From contig NZ_QRDY01000034.1 in NCBI RefSeq assembly GCF_003386205.1, positions 1 to 34,087 on the forward strand: a DNA stretch of 34,087 nucleotides. Direction: 5' to 3'. The position numbers and the translations under genes are program-made. The notes below the pieces were generated by a model. The model ran no database searches, was not told the origin of the DNA, and saw only the letters and a program-made list of their open reading frames with translations. The DNA is from Cohnella lupini (GTDB lineage Bacteria; Bacillota; Bacilli; Paenibacillales; Paenibacillaceae). The number at the start of each line of letters is the position of its first letter. Within the stretch, counting starts at the first letter, position 1. Below, piece by piece: positions 33,969 through 34,087 of this stretch.

Positions 33969-34087
33969 GTAGAGTAGAGAACTGAAATTTCATGGAGGGC
34001 GTATGCCCTCCTTTTACTTTTCCAGCTCCCCCTGCATCAAACCGGACGTGAAGTTTTCCCTCATCCGGCTTTCCGATGTTCTTCTTC
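33969..34087 (-). mobile_element. 3' end of a group II intron (domains V and VI)
   Basis: On the minus strand 34072-34039 reads AAAGCCGGAT ... CGTCCGGTTT, which has the layout of group II intron domain V: an AGC triad at the base, lower stem AAGCCGGA/TCCGGTTT, a CG bulge, and an A-rich capping loop. It is followed by a domain VI-like hairpin in which GAGCTGGAA pairs with TTTCAGTTC, a distal stem GGAGGGC/GCCCTCC, and an unpaired A in CTCTACTCTAC seven bases from the proposed intron end at 33969, the expected branch point. The rest of the intron and any reverse transcriptase lie beyond the window. The upper stem of domain V is one base shorter than the usual form, so the copy may be inactive. 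Confidence 0.72.

Noticed and set aside
33993..34013. Free-standing terminator GGAGGGC-GTAT-GCCCTCC followed by TTTT on the plus strand
   Set aside because: No plus-strand gene precedes it, and the surrounding pairing fits the distal stem of group II intron domain VI.

Overview
The window looks like a chromosomal segment of a Gram-positive, S-layer-type Firmicute, most likely Paenibacillaceae (Paenibacillus or Cohnella). The evidence is two very large secreted proteins with three SLH cell-wall anchoring repeats each, strong AGGAGG-type ribosome binding sites, Bacillus-like rocD/rocF arginine catabolism genes, a 7TMR-DISM hybrid kinase, and HxlR and FCD-type GntR regulators. All calls were made by reading the sequence; no database search was run.

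Layout. 1-93 is the right end of an IS3-family element (last 18 codons of its transposase plus terminal repeat). 152-1735 (-) is a lipoprotein of the alkaline phosphatase/phosphodiesterase superfamily, divergent from an unrecognised 8-helix membrane protein (1931-2818, +). 2949-7376 (-) is a secreted, SLH-anchored double peptidase (M28 plus M14). 7841-9986 (-) is a rocD-rocF operon, followed by a GntR/FCD regulator (10560-11204, +). Three TGTATACA operator-like sites lie upstream of the peptidase, of rocD, and between rocD and gntR. Two of them sit in a duplicated 68-bp block, which suggests one regulon linking extracellular peptide breakdown to arginine/ornithine use. Between rocD and gntR is a decayed fragment of a GlnQ-type amino-acid ABC ATPase.

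11259-12479 (-) is an MFS drug exporter and 12675-13157 (-) a secreted NlpC/P60 hydrolase. 13158-13868 has no gene but holds a 51-bp tandem hairpin array (4 copies plus a partial) between two minus-strand terminators. 13869-16955 (-) is a hybrid kinase with two different kinase modules. 17120-30907 (-) encodes a 4595-residue surface protein: signal peptide, 3 SLH repeats, a beta-rich segment, a Pro/Thr linker, about 23 Ig-like repeats, and about 1940 residues of helical repeats whose best-preserved part is an array of ~75-residue modules. It has a clear promoter and terminator.

31143-31496 (-) is an HxlR regulator whose divergent neighbour, an NmrA-type quinone oxidoreductase, survives only as a frameshifted C-terminal fragment (31703-31904). 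32039-33283 (-) is a Bcr/CflA exporter. The right end (33284-34087) has a second 51-bp hairpin array, again 4 copies plus a partial, between two ~78-bp direct repeats. The second of these repeats stops exactly where the 3' end (domains V and VI) of a minus-strand group II intron begins. The two 51-bp arrays differ in sequence but share length, hairpin position and the order of conserved blocks, so they appear to be one diverged repeat family.

The strongest candidates for something undescribed are the helical C-terminal half of the giant surface protein and the 51-bp hairpin repeat family.
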